NCBI GenBank assembly: GCA_019448215.1
Contig: CP080408.1
Coordinates: forward strand, 2,232,001-2,296,000
From: Thalassovita mediterranea
Lineage (GTDB): Bacteria; Pseudomonadota; Alphaproteobacteria; Caulobacterales; Hyphomonadaceae
Length of the DNA: 64,000 bases
Direction: 5' to 3'
Shown: one piece after another, positions 16,505-24,835 of the stretch
Numbering within the stretch: the first letter of the stretch is position 1
How the letters are laid out: each line of letters starts with the position of its first letter
Translations under genes and position numbers: made by a program
The notes under the pieces: generated by a model
Databases searched by the model: none
Told to the model about the DNA's origin: nothing
Seen by the model: only the letters and a program-made list of their open reading frames with translations

Positions 16505-18463
16505 CTACTCGTCTGCCATCCGCAGGCCGCCAGTGCGCCATGCCGCAAGGCAGTCATTGGCATCGCGGTAGGCGTCCTCTTCCAGGAGCGGCGTCTGCGT
16601 CATGCCTGTGCCTTCAAAGCGCGGGTCGTCGCATTCGCCGTCATTGGCCCACTGGCTCGAATTGTCACCGAAATTGATCCCGTTGAAGAGGATGCCGTCA
16701 ATCGGCACGCCCGTCTCGGCGGCGGGAGCGGCCTCGGCCTCTGGCGCTGCAACCTCTGTCTCAGCCGCTGGCGCGGCCTCTTCTTCGACAGGCGTGGCAG
16801 GCGTCTCAGCCTTGGCCGGAAGAGCGGTAGCCTCCGCATCGCGCAGCTCCAGGCGGCCCGCCTCGAAAGCGGCGCGGCAATCGGTGGCATCGCGGCCGAT
16901 ATCCTCCTCGATTAGCGCCGTCGAGGTCATGCCCTCGCCGGTAAAGCGCGCATCATCGCATTCACCATCCAGCGCGAACTCGCTTGTGTCGTTGCCAAAA
17001 TCGATCTCGCTATCGACAGGTGTTGGGAACACGTCCTCTGCGGCGTCTTCGGCCTCGGCGGTGGTATCGAGGTCTTCGGTCCCCTCATCGGCCGGCGCAG
17101 CTTCAGCATCTGCGGCCTCAGCCGTCTCATCCGCCATATCTGCCTCAGCCTCGGCCGGGGTGTCTTCAGCTGCGTCAGTTTCGACGTCGACCGCCGCGTC
17201 CGCGTCAGCCTCGACAGGTGTATCTTCGGCAAGTTCAGCGTCTGGTTCAGCTTCAACGGCCTCGGCTTCATCCGTCTCATCGGCCGCGGTGTCGGCAGCG
17301 TCTTCTGCAGGCAGCGCGCCATCGGCTTCGTTTTCAGCTGCCTCAGCGGCGTCCGCATCTGACTCGGCTATATCCAGTCCAGCATCAACTTCCGCAGGCG
17401 TTTCTTCGGAGAGGTCTGTTTCCTCAGCAGCCGGGACGTCTTCCACGTCCATCACATCTTCAGCCGTTTCAGCTTCGTCGCCAGCGGCCTCATCAGCCTC
17501 CATCGGCTCGACATCACCCGCGTCTTCGGTCGCTGCTTCGTCCAGCGTGACAGCGGCATCTGCCTCGTCGGCCTCAGCTTCAGGCGCGACTGGTGCGTCG
17601 ATCTCGGCTTCTGCCTCTTCGGCGACCGTCTCATCGTCGCCAGCAGCGGGCTCAATGTCAGCTTCGGCCTCTGCTTCGGCGTCGATATCTGCCTCGGCGT
17701 CTGAGCTCGCCTCTTCGTCCGAAGCCATCTCTTCTTCAGCCGGGGCGTCTTCTTCTGCCACAGCCACAGTTTCCGCCTCTGCCTCTACGGCTTCGGCTTC
17801 TGTTGGCGCATCATCTGCTCCCGCGGCCTCCTCTGCCACCTCGGCGTCTGGATCTGCGTCTACCGATGCTTCTTCAGCGTCTGGCTCGGCATCGACCGCA
17901 TCGTCTGCGGCGACGTCTGCCTCTTCAGCCGTCTCTGGCGCGCTTTCATCAGCAGCTGCTTCAGCTTCGGTTTCGGCTTCTAGCTCAACAGCGCCGGTCT
18001 CATCTTCGGCCTCCGGTGCGGCCTCCGCATCCATCTCGCTGTCTTCCGCATCGCCCGCTTCCGCCTCAGCTTCTGCAGCATCATCCGGCGCGACCTCATC
18101 CGTGGCAGCCTCCGCGTCCACCTCTGCAGCCTCAGCTTCAGCCTCTACCTCGCCATCAGCCTCGACCGCTTCAGCCAAATCGCCAGCAGCATCTTCCGCC
18201 GCTTCCGCTTCCACCTCGATCAGCGTGATCTCGCCGGCTTCCCACGCGACGACGCAGTCGCCGGCATCGCTCATGACTGCCTCTTCCGAAGGCGTCTCGG
18301 CCATGCCGGGGCCTTCAAAGCGCGGGTCGCTACAGACGCCGTCTCCGGCAAAGGCTTCATCGATGCTGCCAAATCGTGGCATCGACCCTTGCGCGATAAC
18401 CGGCAGGGCGAGCAGGGCCATGGCCGAGGTCGACAGGAAAAGGGACTTTGGTTTCACGAGCAT
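16505..18463 (-). CDS. Secreted, extremely acidic Ala/Glu/Asp-rich protein with three Cys-pair motifs
   Basis: A 652-residue protein with an N-terminal signal peptide (SLFLSTSAMALLALPVIAQG). A motif of about 50 residues occurs three times: near residues 30-80, 485-542 and 596-652. Its core is G(E/V)C(D/S)D(A/P)RF-x-G-x-GM, followed about 20 residues later by D-C-x-x-A(W/F), so each copy has two conserved cysteines that could form a disulphide. Copies one and two are separated by about 400 residues of low-complexity Ala, Glu, Asp and Val, giving a strongly negative, probably disordered linker. Similar Cys-pair motifs occur in other alphaproteobacterial exported proteins, but I know of no assigned function. 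Calcium or cation binding, or a spacer in the periplasm, are guesses. Confidence 0.8.
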   Translation of the reverse strand: MLVKPKSLFLSTSAMALLALPVIAQGSMPRFGSIDEAFAGDGVCSDPRFEGPGMAETPSEEAVMSDAGDCVVAWEAGEITLIEVEAEAAEDAAGDLAEAVEADGEVEAEAEAAEVDAEAATDEVAPDDAAEAEAEAGDAEDSEMDAEAAPEAEDETGAVELEAETEAEAAADESAPETAEEADVAADDAVDAEPDAEEASVDADPDAEVAEEAAGADDAPTEAEAVEAEAETVAVAEEDAPAEEEMASDEEASSDAEADIDAEAEAEADIEPAAGDDETVAEEAEAEIDAPVAPEAEADEADAAVTLDEAATEDAGDVEPMEADEAAGDEAETAEDVMDVEDVPAAEETDLSEETPAEVDAGLDIAESDADAAEAAENEADGALPAEDAADTAADETDEAEAVEAEPDAELAEDTPVEADADAAVDVETDAAEDTPAEAEADMADETAEAADAEAAPADEGTEDLDTTAEAEDAAEDVFPTPVDSEIDFGNDTSEFALDGECDDARFTGEGMTSTALIEEDIGRDATDCRAAFEAGRLELRDAEATALPAKAETPATPVEEEAAPAAETEVAAPEAEAAPAAETGVPIDGILFNGINFGDNSSQWANDGECDDPRFEGTGMTQTPLLEEDAYRDANDCLAAWRTGGLRMADE

Positions 18464-18629
18464 GGCTTGGAACCCTTTTTGAAAGAAGCAGCCGAAGAGC
18501 TATTCAACATCAGTCAGGCACCGCGAGGCAATTTCCTTTTTGCCCATGCGAAACCTTGCGCCACAAAAACTGTGCAGCAATTCAACGTCAGAGTCTGCAA
18601 GACTCGTGCCTTTACGGGCAATGAATACG

Positions 18630-18662
18630 AAAAAAGGGCTGGCAGATGATTCCGCCAGCCCC
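18630..18662 (-). terminator. Terminator of the MaoC gene
   Basis: GGGCTGGC/GCCAGCCC stem (18636-18643, 18654-18661). On the minus strand it is followed by six T. It lies 27 bases after the MaoC stop, in the 225-base gap before the acidic protein gene; nothing else is evident in that gap. Confidence 0.85.
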
Positions 18663-18688
18663 TTGTGATTTCACCTGTTTTTCAAGGC

Positions 18689-19144
18689 CTAGCCGTAAAC
18701 GACGGTCAGCGTCTCAGCGACCAGCGCCGGGCGCTCCTGGCCTTCGACTTCAATCGTGGCTTCCATACGGGTCTGCTTGCCGCCGGCTTTCGATTCAACC
18801 GCTAGGCACTTCTGGCGCAGGCGCACCTTGGAGCCGACAGGCACCATGTTTGTGAAGCGGACCTTGTCGGAGCCGTAATTGATGCCGCGCGTCGTGCCTT
18901 CGATGCGAAGCACCTGCGCACCCAGCATTGGCAGCAGGGACAGCGTCAGGAAGCCATGCGCGATCGGGCCGCCCATTTCCTTTGTGGCGCGTTCCACATC
19001 GACGTGGATCCACTGGTGGTCGCCGGTCGCGTCAGCGAACTTGTTCACGCGGTCCTGGTCGATCGTCACCCAGTCAGAGACGCCAACCTCCTGGCCAGCA
19101 ATGGATTCAAGGTCGTTATAATGGACTTTTTTCGGGTCAGCCAT
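18689..19144 (-). CDS. MaoC-family (R)-specific enoyl-CoA hydratase-like protein
   Basis: A 151-residue hot-dog-fold protein. The hydratase motif FADATGDHQWIHVDVERA carries the Asp and His expected for water addition to trans-2-enoyl-CoA. IAHGFLTLSLLPM is the typical following helix. The start at 19144 has GGAAGG upstream; the frame continues to 19231 without a better start. Single gene with its own terminator. The similarity to NodN-like MaoC proteins leaves the exact acyl-CoA substrate open. Confidence 0.88.
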   Translation of the reverse strand: MADPKKVHYNDLESIAGQEVGVSDWVTIDQDRVNKFADATGDHQWIHVDVERATKEMGGPIAHGFLTLSLLPMLGAQVLRIEGTTRGINYGSDKVRFTNMVPVGSKVRLRQKCLAVESKAGGKQTRMEATIEVEGQERPALVAETLTVVYG

Positions 19145-19343
19145 CTGGTGTGTTTCCTTCCTCAGATATTGGAATTCCTGTTGGCGGGTACTTTTGCGAA
19201 AACTGGGCGCCATCCGCAAGCCTTGGCGCAAGGGGAAGCAGTTCGCGCCTCAGGTCCGATTGTCGCCGAAAGGCCTCTTGCCAACTCCGCTCGCGCGCGA
19301 CAGCTTGGCCCCATCATCACCTAAAGCCGCTTGAGGTCCCGCC

Positions 19344-19697
19344 ATGTCCGATCCCGTCGTCACCGTAGATCCGGGCCAGAAGGGCAATGCCAACCTGGTC
19401 TATATTCTCTATCTCTGCAGCTTCCTGATCGGCGTTTCGGCGCTGGTCGGCGTCATCATGGCCTATATTGGCAAGGACAGTGCCTCGCCGCTGGTGCGTT
19501 CGCACTATGAAAACCAGATCAATATCTTCTGGAAAATGCTGCTCTTCATGATTGTTGGCGCCGTGCTGACCATCGTCATCATCGGCGTGCTGATCATTCT
19601 CGCGGCCATCGTCTGGTATGTGATCCGCGTCGTCAAAGGCATGCAGGCCCTTCTGGCCGAGAGGCCGATAGACGATCCGGCGAGCTGGGGCATCTAG
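19344..19697 (+). CDS. Small DUF4870-like membrane protein
   Basis: 117 residues with three to four hydrophobic segments (VYILYLCSFLIGVSALVGVIM; MLLFMIVGAVLTIVIIGVLI) and the signature SPLVRSHYENQINIFW typical of DUF4870/Tic20-like proteins. Function unknown. TTGAGG precedes the start. It converges on the acyl-CoA synthetase gene with 21 bases between. Confidence 0.75.
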   Translation: MSDPVVTVDPGQKGNANLVYILYLCSFLIGVSALVGVIMAYIGKDSASPLVRSHYENQINIFWKMLLFMIVGAVLTIVIIGVLIILAAIVWYVIRVVKGMQALLAERPIDDPASWGI

Positions 19698-19718
19698 GAC
19701 GCCCCAGCTTGCGCCTTC

Positions 19719-21269
19719 CTAGACGATCGTCGAATCGTTCTTGCCCCAATAGCGGTCGCGGACGAGACGCTTGTAGAGCTTGCCGGTCGGGTGACGCGGC
19801 AGGGCCGGGTCGAAATCGACCGTTTTCGGGCATTTGATCTTGGCGAGTTTGGAGCGGCAGAATTCGAGCAGCTCTTCCTTCAGCGCGTCATCGGCCGGAA
19901 TGCCTTCGGCTGGCTGGACGACCGCTTTCACCTCTTCGCCAAACTCCTCATTCGGAACGCCGATCACGGCAACATCAGCCACTTTCGGGTGGGTGATCAG
20001 CACATTCTCGGCTTCCTGCGGATAAATGTTCACGCCGCCGGAAATGATCATGAAGGCCTTGCGGTCGGTCAGATAGAGGAAGCCATCCTCATCGAGACGG
20101 CCAACATCGCCCAGCGTCGACCAGTCTGGATGCTTGGGGTTCAGCGCGCCCTTCGTCTTCTCCGGGTCATTGTGATAGTTCGGCGGGGTCGTTCCACTAT
20201 AGTAGATCGTACCCGCTTCGCCGACCGGCAGCTCGTTGCCTTCCTCGTCGCAGACATGCAGCTCGCCATGAACCGGCTTGCCGACAGACCCTTTGTGTTT
20301 CAGCCAGTCCTCTGAGTTGATCCAGGTCATGCCATTGCCCTCAGAGCCGGCATAATACTCCTCGATCACAGGCCCCCACCATTCGATCATCTGCTCCTTG
20401 ACCGGGACAGGGCAGGGCGCTGCGGCATGGATCGCAGAGCGAAGGGACGACACGTCATATTTTTCGCGTACGTCCTTGGGAAGCTTCAGCATTTTGACGA
20501 ACATGGTCGGCACAAGCTGGGTATGGGTCACCTTGTACTTCTCGACCAACTGAAGGTACTTCTCCGGGTCGAACTTCTCCATGATCACGAGGGTCGCGCC
20601 GAACCGCGTGAACGTCATGCACCAGCGAAGCGGGGCGGCATGATAAAGCGGGGCAGGCGACAGATAGACCATGTCGTCGCCTTCGGCCCGCGCCAGGAAT
20701 TTGGCGAGCTGCAGAAGCACGTTCGGCTCGTCGATCGCGGTGCCCAGTTCAAGCTGTGGGCGGATGCCCTTTGGACGCCCGGTCGTGCCGGACGAATAGA
20801 GCATGTCGGTACCGGCCATCTCGTCGGCAATCGGCGTGGTCGGCTTCTTTGCGGCCAGGTCCTCCAGCTTCTGATAGCTGAAAATCTCGCCATCGATTGA
20901 CCAGTAGGCTTCCAGTTCGGTGATCGCATTCACTTCTGTCGCAACGGCGCTGAGGCCGGCCGAAGCGATCAGCACTTTGGCGCCTGAATCCTCGACGATG
21001 TACTGGACTTCCGGCGGCGTAAGGCGTGAGGAAATGCAGACATAATAGAGGCCGGACCTCTGCGCGGCCCAGGCGATCTCGAAATAGCGCGCGCTGTTTT
21101 CTGCGAAGATGGCAATCGTGTCGCCCGGATTGACGCCGTGCTCGCGGAACAGGTGAGCGATCTGGTTGGACCGGTCATCCAGCTGCTTGAAGGTGACAGT
21201 CTCACCGGAATTGCCCATGATATAGGCGGGGTGGTTCGGCTTTGACTTTGCGAAATGAAACGGATGCAT
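19719..21269 (-). CDS. Acyl-CoA synthetase (AMP-forming, ANL superfamily)
   Basis: A 516-residue AMP-binding enzyme that activates a fatty or carboxylic acid to its CoA thioester via acyl-AMP. The P-loop-like motif is MLYSSGTTGRPKGI, the hinge is DRKAFMIISGGVNIYPQE, and the C-terminal lysine motif is PTGKLYKR. The start at 21269 (MHPFHFAKSKPNHPAYIMG) has GGAGAGGA in front of it; the open frame to 21437 is upstream spacer. The closest style is FadD-like medium/long-chain ligases. Substrate not determined. Confidence 0.9.
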   Translation of the reverse strand: MHPFHFAKSKPNHPAYIMGNSGETVTFKQLDDRSNQIAHLFREHGVNPGDTIAIFAENSARYFEIAWAAQRSGLYYVCISSRLTPPEVQYIVEDSGAKVLIASAGLSAVATEVNAITELEAYWSIDGEIFSYQKLEDLAAKKPTTPIADEMAGTDMLYSSGTTGRPKGIRPQLELGTAIDEPNVLLQLAKFLARAEGDDMVYLSPAPLYHAAPLRWCMTFTRFGATLVIMEKFDPEKYLQLVEKYKVTHTQLVPTMFVKMLKLPKDVREKYDVSSLRSAIHAAAPCPVPVKEQMIEWWGPVIEEYYAGSEGNGMTWINSEDWLKHKGSVGKPVHGELHVCDEEGNELPVGEAGTIYYSGTTPPNYHNDPEKTKGALNPKHPDWSTLGDVGRLDEDGFLYLTDRKAFMIISGGVNIYPQEAENVLITHPKVADVAVIGVPNEEFGEEVKAVVQPAEGIPADDALKEELLEFCRSKLAKIKCPKTVDFDPALPRHPTGKLYKRLVRDRYWGKNDSTIV

Positions 21270-21458
21270 GCGGGGTCCTCTCCTCGTGCGTGTGGGCGCG
21301 CTCCGGGCCATGCCTGTCGGGCGTCGTGTCGTTGAAGAGGTTTCTATCAAGCGGGCCTCACGCGTCCATGCCCAACGTTGCGGAAACCCGCAGGCGCACC
21401 GCACTGAATCCATGGACAGAATAAATTCGTCCGACACCGGCTAGCCCGTGCTCCAATC

Positions 21459-21833
21459 ATGGCCATGAACCGCGCCTTCATCCTTTGCGCCTTGCGGCTG
21501 CTTCCGGTCTGGCTCTGGCCGGTCTTTCTGCGCGATGTCGCGGTCTATCTTCGCTGGCGCGCGGACTTGCCGGGCGACATGCGCGGGCGTGTTGCGCTCG
21601 CGGTGTCGCGTCAGGGGCGGCTCGTCGTCACTGGCTATTACGACGATGATGTGCCGGGCTTTGTTGATGGGGCAGATCATGTCCTGCGCCAGCCTTGGCT
21701 TTCCAGATCAATCGCCCTTGGTGCGGACGTGCGCCGGACCGGCATTCTGGCTGCACTTTCAGATATATTCGGCGTGGACTTGGCGGGCTCGAAACCGGTG
21801 CCGCAGCCACCATTCGCTTTCGACAGCGGCTAG
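21459..21833 (+). CDS. Hypothetical protein with N-terminal hydrophobic segment
   Basis: A 124-residue ORF with a hydrophobic N-terminus (FILCALRLLPVWLWPVFL) and no recognised domain. A Met at codon 3 (21465) is an equally good start and no strong ribosome-binding site is seen. It is divergent from the acyl-CoA synthetase and converges on the desaturase-like gene. It is kept because it fills an otherwise empty 600-base gap, but it could be spurious. Confidence 0.45.
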   Translation: MAMNRAFILCALRLLPVWLWPVFLRDVAVYLRWRADLPGDMRGRVALAVSRQGRLVVTGYYDDDVPGFVDGADHVLRQPWLSRSIALGADVRRTGILAALSDIFGVDLAGSKPVPQPPFAFDSG

Positions 21834-21868
21834 CTGCGCGCTTTCTCGATAGTCAGCTCGAATTGCCG

Positions 21869-22786
21869 TCAGTCCCGCTGGGTCTGCGGCCGCGCCTGCT
21901 GCGCCTCTGCCCAGGCGGCGCGAATGTCTTCGCTTCGATTGTGCTGGCCATCCGGGCTCCAGCCCGGTGGATTGAAGGCCCTGCGCACCCAACGGTCAGG
22001 CCGCAGCCCGTCGCGCCGACAGTCACTGAACAGCCCGCCGAGCTCATGAAAGGCGATGCGCACAGGGTTATAGCTGCCAAGCGGCTTCACGATGCCATAG
22101 CTCGGCCGGTCGTCGTCGCGCTCTTCGACAAAGCTGCCGAACATTTTGTCCCAGACGATAAAGACGCCCGCATAATTGGCATCGAGGTATCGCGGATTGG
22201 TCGCGTGATGCACCCGGTGGTGGGACGGGGTGTTCATCACCGCCTCGAACCAGCGCGGCATCTTTCCGATCGCCTCGGTATGGATCCAGAATTGGTAGAG
22301 CAGGTTCAGCCCGCCCGCGAAGAAGATGAAAAGCGGGTGGAAGCCGATGAGCACCAGCGGCAGGCCCAGCAGGATGAGGCCGGTGAACGGCCCGAACCAG
22401 GGTTGGCGCAGCGCCGTCGTCAGATTGTAATGGGTCGAAGAATGGTGCGTGACATGCTCCATCCAGAACCAGCGCATGCGATGAGCAAGGCGGTGCTTCC
22501 AGTAATAGACGAAGTCATAGGCCACGAAGAGGATCAGAAAGCTCCACCAGGTGACCGGGATTTCGACAATCCGGTAGGGCCAGGCCAGCATCATCATCCA
22601 GAGGGCGATGGCGCCGGTAATCGTGTTCACAACCAGATTGCCGATCCCCATCGACATAGACGCAAGCGCGTCTTTCGTCTCATACCGGCCGCCCGCGCGG
22701 CCCGTTTTTACCGCCCACCATTCCCAGATCACCGCCAGTATGAAGGCAGGCGCAGCTATCGTAGTGGGGGAAGCAAATTCAGGCAT
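21869..22786 (-). CDS. Sterol desaturase / fatty acid hydroxylase superfamily protein
   Basis: A 305-residue integral membrane di-iron enzyme. The histidine clusters are H98RLAH, H111VTHH and H189HRVHH, the eight-His ligand pattern of the superfamily, with four or more hydrophobic segments around them. Members hydroxylate or desaturate sterols, hopanoids, carotenoids, ornithine lipids or alkylglycerols with O2; the substrate cannot be told from sequence. Monocistronic. Confidence 0.9.
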   Translation of the reverse strand: MPEFASPTTIAAPAFILAVIWEWWAVKTGRAGGRYETKDALASMSMGIGNLVVNTITGAIALWMMMLAWPYRIVEIPVTWWSFLILFVAYDFVYYWKHRLAHRMRWFWMEHVTHHSSTHYNLTTALRQPWFGPFTGLILLGLPLVLIGFHPLFIFFAGGLNLLYQFWIHTEAIGKMPRWFEAVMNTPSHHRVHHATNPRYLDANYAGVFIVWDKMFGSFVEERDDDRPSYGIVKPLGSYNPVRIAFHELGGLFSDCRRDGLRPDRWVRRAFNPPGWSPDGQHNRSEDIRAAWAEAQQARPQTQRD

Positions 22787-22942
22787 GGCTCAATGCTAGA
22801 GGCGGCAAAGACGGCAGCGGGGTCAAAACCAGTGAAAAGAGGATCAGTCCGAAAACTTCTCCTGCATTCCCATTGAAGTCCAGATCACTCAGCAGCGTCA
22901 GATCAATCCCGGCGGCGAGTTCAGACAGTTCGCCCCCAGTCC

Positions 22943-23662
22943 TCAGCCACAGCCAGCACCGGCATACACATACTGCGCATCCTGCTTGAGTATCCACGAC
23001 CAGTCGCCGTCATGATCGACCTCGCACCAGATCTCCTCATCGATCATCCGCTCGGTGCAGTTGCGAACCTCGACGCAGACCCCTGCTTCGATTTGCCCTT
23101 CGACCGAGGAATTGAGGTTCGCCATGAAGCGCTTGTTCATGCGTGCCCGGGTTTCGATGGGCAGAAGGTCGAACCGGCTTCCCGGCATGCCGAGGTCATG
23201 GTCCTGCGCACATTGGCGACTGTCATAATAGCGCACGCACTCTGATGCTGTGGCTTTCCCGAAACCTCCGGCAGCGTGGCTCGGTCTGGCCGGTGGTCGC
23301 GGTCGTTCTGGCGAAGAGAAACGTCTGGCAGGTTCGCTGCTCATGACGCTCATCGTCACCGGATCACCATCGCCGACATAACCGTCATAACCAGCGCCGT
23401 CTGGCATGACCGACATAAGTATATCACCGCTCGCGCCAAGGAAACGCACCTCGCCCATATTACCGACCGCATATCGCTCGAATGGTCCCACCCGGCAGCC
23501 TTCATCGAGATGGTCGATCGTGCCTTGTCCAATCCGGTTTTCGTCTTCCACAAGAACGACCCGGCAGACATCGCTATAGGCTTCGATCCCCCAGACTGTC
23601 TGCGCGGACCCGGTTGCCGACAGGCCTGCCAGTGTCATGAACATGATTAAGAACCGCCTCAT
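22943..23662 (-). CDS. Secreted protein with a possible AprI/Inh-like N-terminal domain
   Basis: 239 residues starting at 23662 (GGGGGC upstream), with a signal peptide cut near SATGSAQ. Residues about 20-110 run VWGIEAYSDVCRVVLVED, then EGCRVG, then EVRFLGASGDILMSV. The two cysteines and the strand-glycine pattern resemble the beta-barrel of Inh/AprI metalloprotease inhibitors, but the match is only suggestive. A Pro/Arg-rich linker follows, then a C-terminal half with six cysteines (SECVRYYDSRQC, GVCVEVRNCTERM) and no recognised fold. The open frame continues to 23905 without a better start. Confidence 0.6.
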   Translation of the reverse strand: MRRFLIMFMTLAGLSATGSAQTVWGIEAYSDVCRVVLVEDENRIGQGTIDHLDEGCRVGPFERYAVGNMGEVRFLGASGDILMSVMPDGAGYDGYVGDGDPVTMSVMSSEPARRFSSPERPRPPARPSHAAGGFGKATASECVRYYDSRQCAQDHDLGMPGSRFDLLPIETRARMNKRFMANLNSSVEGQIEAGVCVEVRNCTERMIDEEIWCEVDHDGDWSWILKQDAQYVYAGAGCG

Positions 23663-23846
23663 CAATGCCCCCATTGCTCTGTTAACATACAGTTTTGTGT
23701 GCTCCTCGAAAGCATATCGAACCTCGCGGCACAAGTGGATCGCCCCGGGTTTCGCGACGACACGTCCTCGAAAACGCGCTTGACGAACGCGGGGGAACCT
23801 CGCCTCAGTGACCGGCGAAACGACAGTCAACCAGGGAGACCGCCAT

Positions 23847-24767
23847 ATGGCCGCGACAACAATCAAGGAATTCGAAGAGATCAAACTGGAGAAGGAAGAC
23901 GGCATCGCCGTTCTGACCCTCTACCGCCCTGACAAGATGAATGCCTTCACCGGCAAGATGATGCAGGAAATGATCGCCGCCTTCGACGAGACCGACAAGG
24001 ATGACGACATCAAGGCCGTAATCGTCACCGGTTCGGGCGATCGCGCCTTCTGCGCAGGCGCCGACCTCTCATCGGGCGCAAAGACTTTCGACTATGACGC
24101 CCGCTCCGGTGACGGCGAAGCTGGCCGCACCAGCCGCGAAGATGTCCAGCGCGATGGTGGCGGACGCGTCACCCTCCGCATCTTCGAGAGCCTGAAGCCG
24201 GTCATCGGTGCCATCAATGGCGCGGCTGTCGGCATCGGCGTTACCATGCAGCTGCCAATGGACATCCGCATCGCATCGGACAATGCTCGCTTCGGCTTCG
24301 TCTTCAACAAGCGCGGCATCAACCCGGAAGCGGCCTCCAGCTGGTTCCTGCCGCGCCTCGTTGGTATCTCAAAGGCGCTCGAATGGTGCTATACCGGCCG
24401 CGTCTTCCCGGCGTCTGAAGCCCTTGCTGGCGGTCTGGTCTCTGAGGTTGTCCCGCAAGCCGACCTCATGTCCCGCGCCAAGGAGCTCGCGCGTGAGATT
24501 GCTGACAACACCGCGCCGGTTTCTAACGCTCTCACCCGCCACATGATGTGGCGCATGCTGGGCGCAGAGCATCCGATGGATGCCCACATCGTCGATTCGG
24601 CCTCCATCTATGAGCGTGGCCAGTCGCCAGACGCCAAGGAAGGCGTGATGAGCTTCCTCGAGAAGCGCCCTGCGAAGTACGAGGGCTCTGTCTCCAAGGA
24701 CATGCCGACCTTCTTCCCATGGTGGAATGACCCGTCCTTCAAATGGATTTCCAAAAAAGGCGGCTGA
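23847..24767 (+). CDS. Enoyl-CoA hydratase/isomerase (crotonase) family protein
   Basis: 306 residues. The crotonase fold motifs are DRAFCAGADLSSG (first oxyanion-hole loop) and IGAINGAAVGIGVTMQLPMDIRIAS (second oxyanion hole). Downstream catalytic glutamate positions are near NKRGINPEAASSWFLPRLVG. AGGGAG precedes the start at 23847; the frame extends to 23808 without a ribosome-binding site. Longer than the usual 260 residues because of a C-terminal tail. It would hydrate or isomerise enoyl-CoA in fatty acid breakdown. A terminator follows at 24796. Confidence 0.92.
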   Translation: MAATTIKEFEEIKLEKEDGIAVLTLYRPDKMNAFTGKMMQEMIAAFDETDKDDDIKAVIVTGSGDRAFCAGADLSSGAKTFDYDARSGDGEAGRTSREDVQRDGGGRVTLRIFESLKPVIGAINGAAVGIGVTMQLPMDIRIASDNARFGFVFNKRGINPEAASSWFLPRLVGISKALEWCYTGRVFPASEALAGGLVSEVVPQADLMSRAKELAREIADNTAPVSNALTRHMMWRMLGAEHPMDAHIVDSASIYERGQSPDAKEGVMSFLEKRPAKYEGSVSKDMPTFFPWWNDPSFKWISKKGG

Positions 24768-24795
24768 TCCCCGATCAGGTCAGCTGAATGAGCAA

Positions 24796-24831
24796 AGGCT
24801 GCGGGCGCTTCAGGCCCCGCAGCCTTTTTTT
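24796..24831 (+). terminator. Terminator of the crotonase gene
   Basis: GGCTGCGGG pairs with CCCGCAGCC around a short loop, followed by seven T (24825-24831). It sits 29 bases after the crotonase stop and directly before the end of the convergent MFS gene. Confidence 0.9.
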
Positions 24832-24835
24832 ATCC

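Noticed and set aside
16602-18482. 626-codon Ser/Ala-rich rightward frame
   Set aside because: Exact antisense of the acidic repeat protein; the Ser/Ala runs are the complement of Glu/Ala/Asp codons, with no signal or domain.
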